Below are positions 62,939 to 64,000 of a stretch of 64,000 nucleotides of DNA, one piece after another. The number at the start of each line of letters is the position of its first letter. Position 1 is the stretch's first letter. This stretch comes from JABFRZ01 sp964631945. Its GTDB lineage: Bacteria; Planctomycetota; UBA1135; GCA-002686595. Under the pieces are notes generated by a model that searched no databases, was not told the DNA's origin, and was given only the letters and a program-made list of their open reading frames with translations. Both the position numbers and the translations under genes were made by a program. The stretch lies in the NCBI GenBank assembly GCA_964631945.1, contig CAZWAY010000021.1, positions 1-64,000 on the forward strand. The letters are read 5' to 3'.

Positions 62939-63481
62939 CTATGGCTCGGTTTCGCGGGCCCAATCCCGCCACGCCTTCGTTTCCCCGCGCAGCGCGATCT
63001 CGCTCAGCCACTCGGCGAGTTCCGGATCGGCTCGCCGCCCGACGACGTGCAACTTCGCGAGGGCCTGGAGGCTCGCGATGTGACCGGGCCAGACCTCGAG
63101 CGCGGTCCGATACGTCGCGATGGCTTCGTCCGTCTTCCCGGCCTGCTCCAGCGTGAGCGCGAGGTTCATGCGCGGATCCGGATGCCCAGGCATCAGCTTT
63201 CGCGCCCACTCGAATTCCCCCGCCGCCTCGTAGAGCTTCCCCTGCTTCAGGTAGACGACGCCGAGGTTGTTGTGCGCGGGCCCGAAGAAGAGGTCCGCGC
63301 CCAGGGCCTGGCGCAGCAATGCCTCGGCCTGATCCGGGTCCTCCCCGATCAGGTCCGCGGCGCGCGAGGAGAGCTCCTGGGCGCGGACAGGGTCGCGCCT
63401 GGCCTCGTTCTCTGGTGCATAGGGCCCAGTGTCCGCCGCACGGCATCCCACCAGCGCCAGAGCGATCACCCAGGCCCTCAC
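62939..63481 (-). CDS. TPR lipoprotein
   Basis: A 180-residue lipoprotein (signal VRAWVIALALVGC, lipobox Cys13) with at least three TPR units (about residues 48-150: AEALLRQALGADLFFGPAHNNLGVVYLKQG in parts, KLYEAAGEFEWARKLMPGHPDPRMNLALTLEQAG in parts, KTDEAIATYRTALEVWPGH). It starts at GTG overlapping the secretin stop. Small TPR lipoproteins commonly act as secretin pilotins or assembly factors (as PilF/Tgl do for type IV pili), so a pilotin role is a reasonable inference. Confidence 0.85.
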   Translation of the reverse strand: MRAWVIALALVGCRAADTGPYAPENEARRDPVRAQELSSRAADLIGEDPDQAEALLRQALGADLFFGPAHNNLGVVYLKQGKLYEAAGEFEWARKLMPGHPDPRMNLALTLEQAGKTDEAIATYRTALEVWPGHIASLQALAKLHVVGRRADPELAEWLSEIALRGETKAWRDWARETEP

Positions 63482-64000
63482 CGGATCACCCTCGGCTCGA
63501 CGACCGGAAGCCCGTCATCCACGCCCGCCGCAGCCAACGCCGGCCGGCTCATGTAGCGCAACTCCTCGAACGAGGCGCTCCGGAGCACGCTGCACCGCAG
63601 GAACACGAAGAACCTGCTCCTCGTGCTGGTCTTCGACTGGCTCTTGAAGAGGTTCCCAAGCAGCGGAATCGAGCCGAGCCACGGCACCCGCGACTCGGCC
63701 TCCGTCTCCGCCTCGACCTCGAGGCCCCCGACGACCACTGTGTAGCCATCCGGCACGGTCGCCTGGCTCGCGAGCTTCGTCTCCTGGCGCGGCGGCGGCA
63801 GGGTCGGGTCGGAGGAGTCCCCGACGAAGGTCGAGAGCGAGACCTGGTACTCGATCAGGAGCTGGTCCCCGTCGGTGATCTGCGGCGTGACCTGGACGCT
63901 GGTCCCGGCATCGAGCGTGCCGCCGAAGCTGATGGTGGCGAGGTTGGTCGAGGTGTTCGAGGTCGCGAAGGGCTGCTGGAGCAGGGAGTCGAGGTGCGCG
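63478..64000 (-). CDS. secretin C-terminal part (GspD/PilQ family), cut by window edge
   Basis: The last 173 codons of a type II/III secretion or type IV pilus secretin. The core shows QVTPQITDGDQLLIEYQVSLS, a Pro-rich loop, TVPDGYTVVVGGL and the signature SRVPWLGSIPLLGNLFKSQ, then RFFVFLRCSVLR, which ends the barrel in this family. A short tail (about 40 residues) with MSRPALAAAG follows. The gene continues beyond the window. Together with the PilM/GspL-like and PilO/GspM-like genes at 46-48 kb, it points to a complete secretion or pilus apparatus. Confidence 0.9.
   Translation of the reverse strand, partial: AHLDSLLQQPFATSNTSTNLATISFGGTLDAGTSVQVTPQITDGDQLLIEYQVSLSTFVGDSSDPTLPPPRQETKLASQATVPDGYTVVVGGLEVEAETEAESRVPWLGSIPLLGNLFKSQSKTSTRSRFFVFLRCSVLRSASFEELRYMSRPALAAAGVDDGLPVVEPRVIR

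Overview
The window is roughly 70% G+C by eye and densely coded, with many ATGA/GTGA start-stop overlaps, GTG and some TTG starts, and signal-peptide or lipobox proteins. It encodes a flagellar export apparatus, a secretin/PilM-type secretion locus, PQQ-like beta-propellers, HEAT and cytochrome-c-motif proteins, a sulfatase-like lipoprotein and a DUF4126 protein. Together these suggest a diderm, motile, heterotrophic bacterium, most likely a high-GC member of Planctomycetota. That assignment is inference; no rRNA or tRNA gene was found to anchor it.

Region 1 (1-19.2 kb) is flagellar. A leftward regulatory operon encodes a histidine-kinase-like protein without its phospho-acceptor histidine, a degenerate receiver fused to an RsbW-like ATPase, and a partial acidic protein. 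It diverges from two tandem flagellin genes. Next come fliD, fliS and a FliT-like gene, then fliO-fliP-fliQ-fliR-flhB-flhA-flhF, a small membrane protein, the sigma-28 gene fliA, and three small genes (a Cys-x-Cys protein and two lipoproteins). A ferritin-like protein and a MATE transporter follow. A convergent FlgM-like anti-sigma gene comes next and has a near-perfect sigma-28 promoter. Similar promoters precede the first flagellin gene and fliD, so the sigma factor, its probable inhibitor and three probable targets lie in one window.

Region 2 (19.2-44.6 kb) is mostly metabolic and cell-envelope genes: an M1 peptidase, aspartate-semialdehyde dehydrogenase, a zinc-peptidase-like lipoprotein, a PQQ-type propeller, a HerA-like ATPase, a DUF4126 zinc-ribbon protein, SfsA, an M24 peptidase, prfB with a programmed +1 frameshift, a sulfatase-fold lipoprotein with Thr at the nucleophile position, purH, an EamA transporter, a membrane-anchored trypsin-like protease, a HEAT-cyclophilin lipoprotein and ribBA.

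Region 3 (44.6-64 kb) starts with an apparent operon of an ECF sigma factor, a zinc-finger anti-sigma factor, a small membrane-anchored protein and PilM/GspL-like and PilO/GspM-like secretion proteins. A sulfotransferase, a class IV aminotransferase and a GT39-like membrane protein follow. A large cytochrome-c-type propeller protein of visibly different base composition comes next, then carB, and finally a leftward run: secretin C-terminus, TPR lipoprotein, class I amidotransferase, two-TM protein and aroB. No CRISPR array, insertion sequence, phage gene or RNA gene was recognised.
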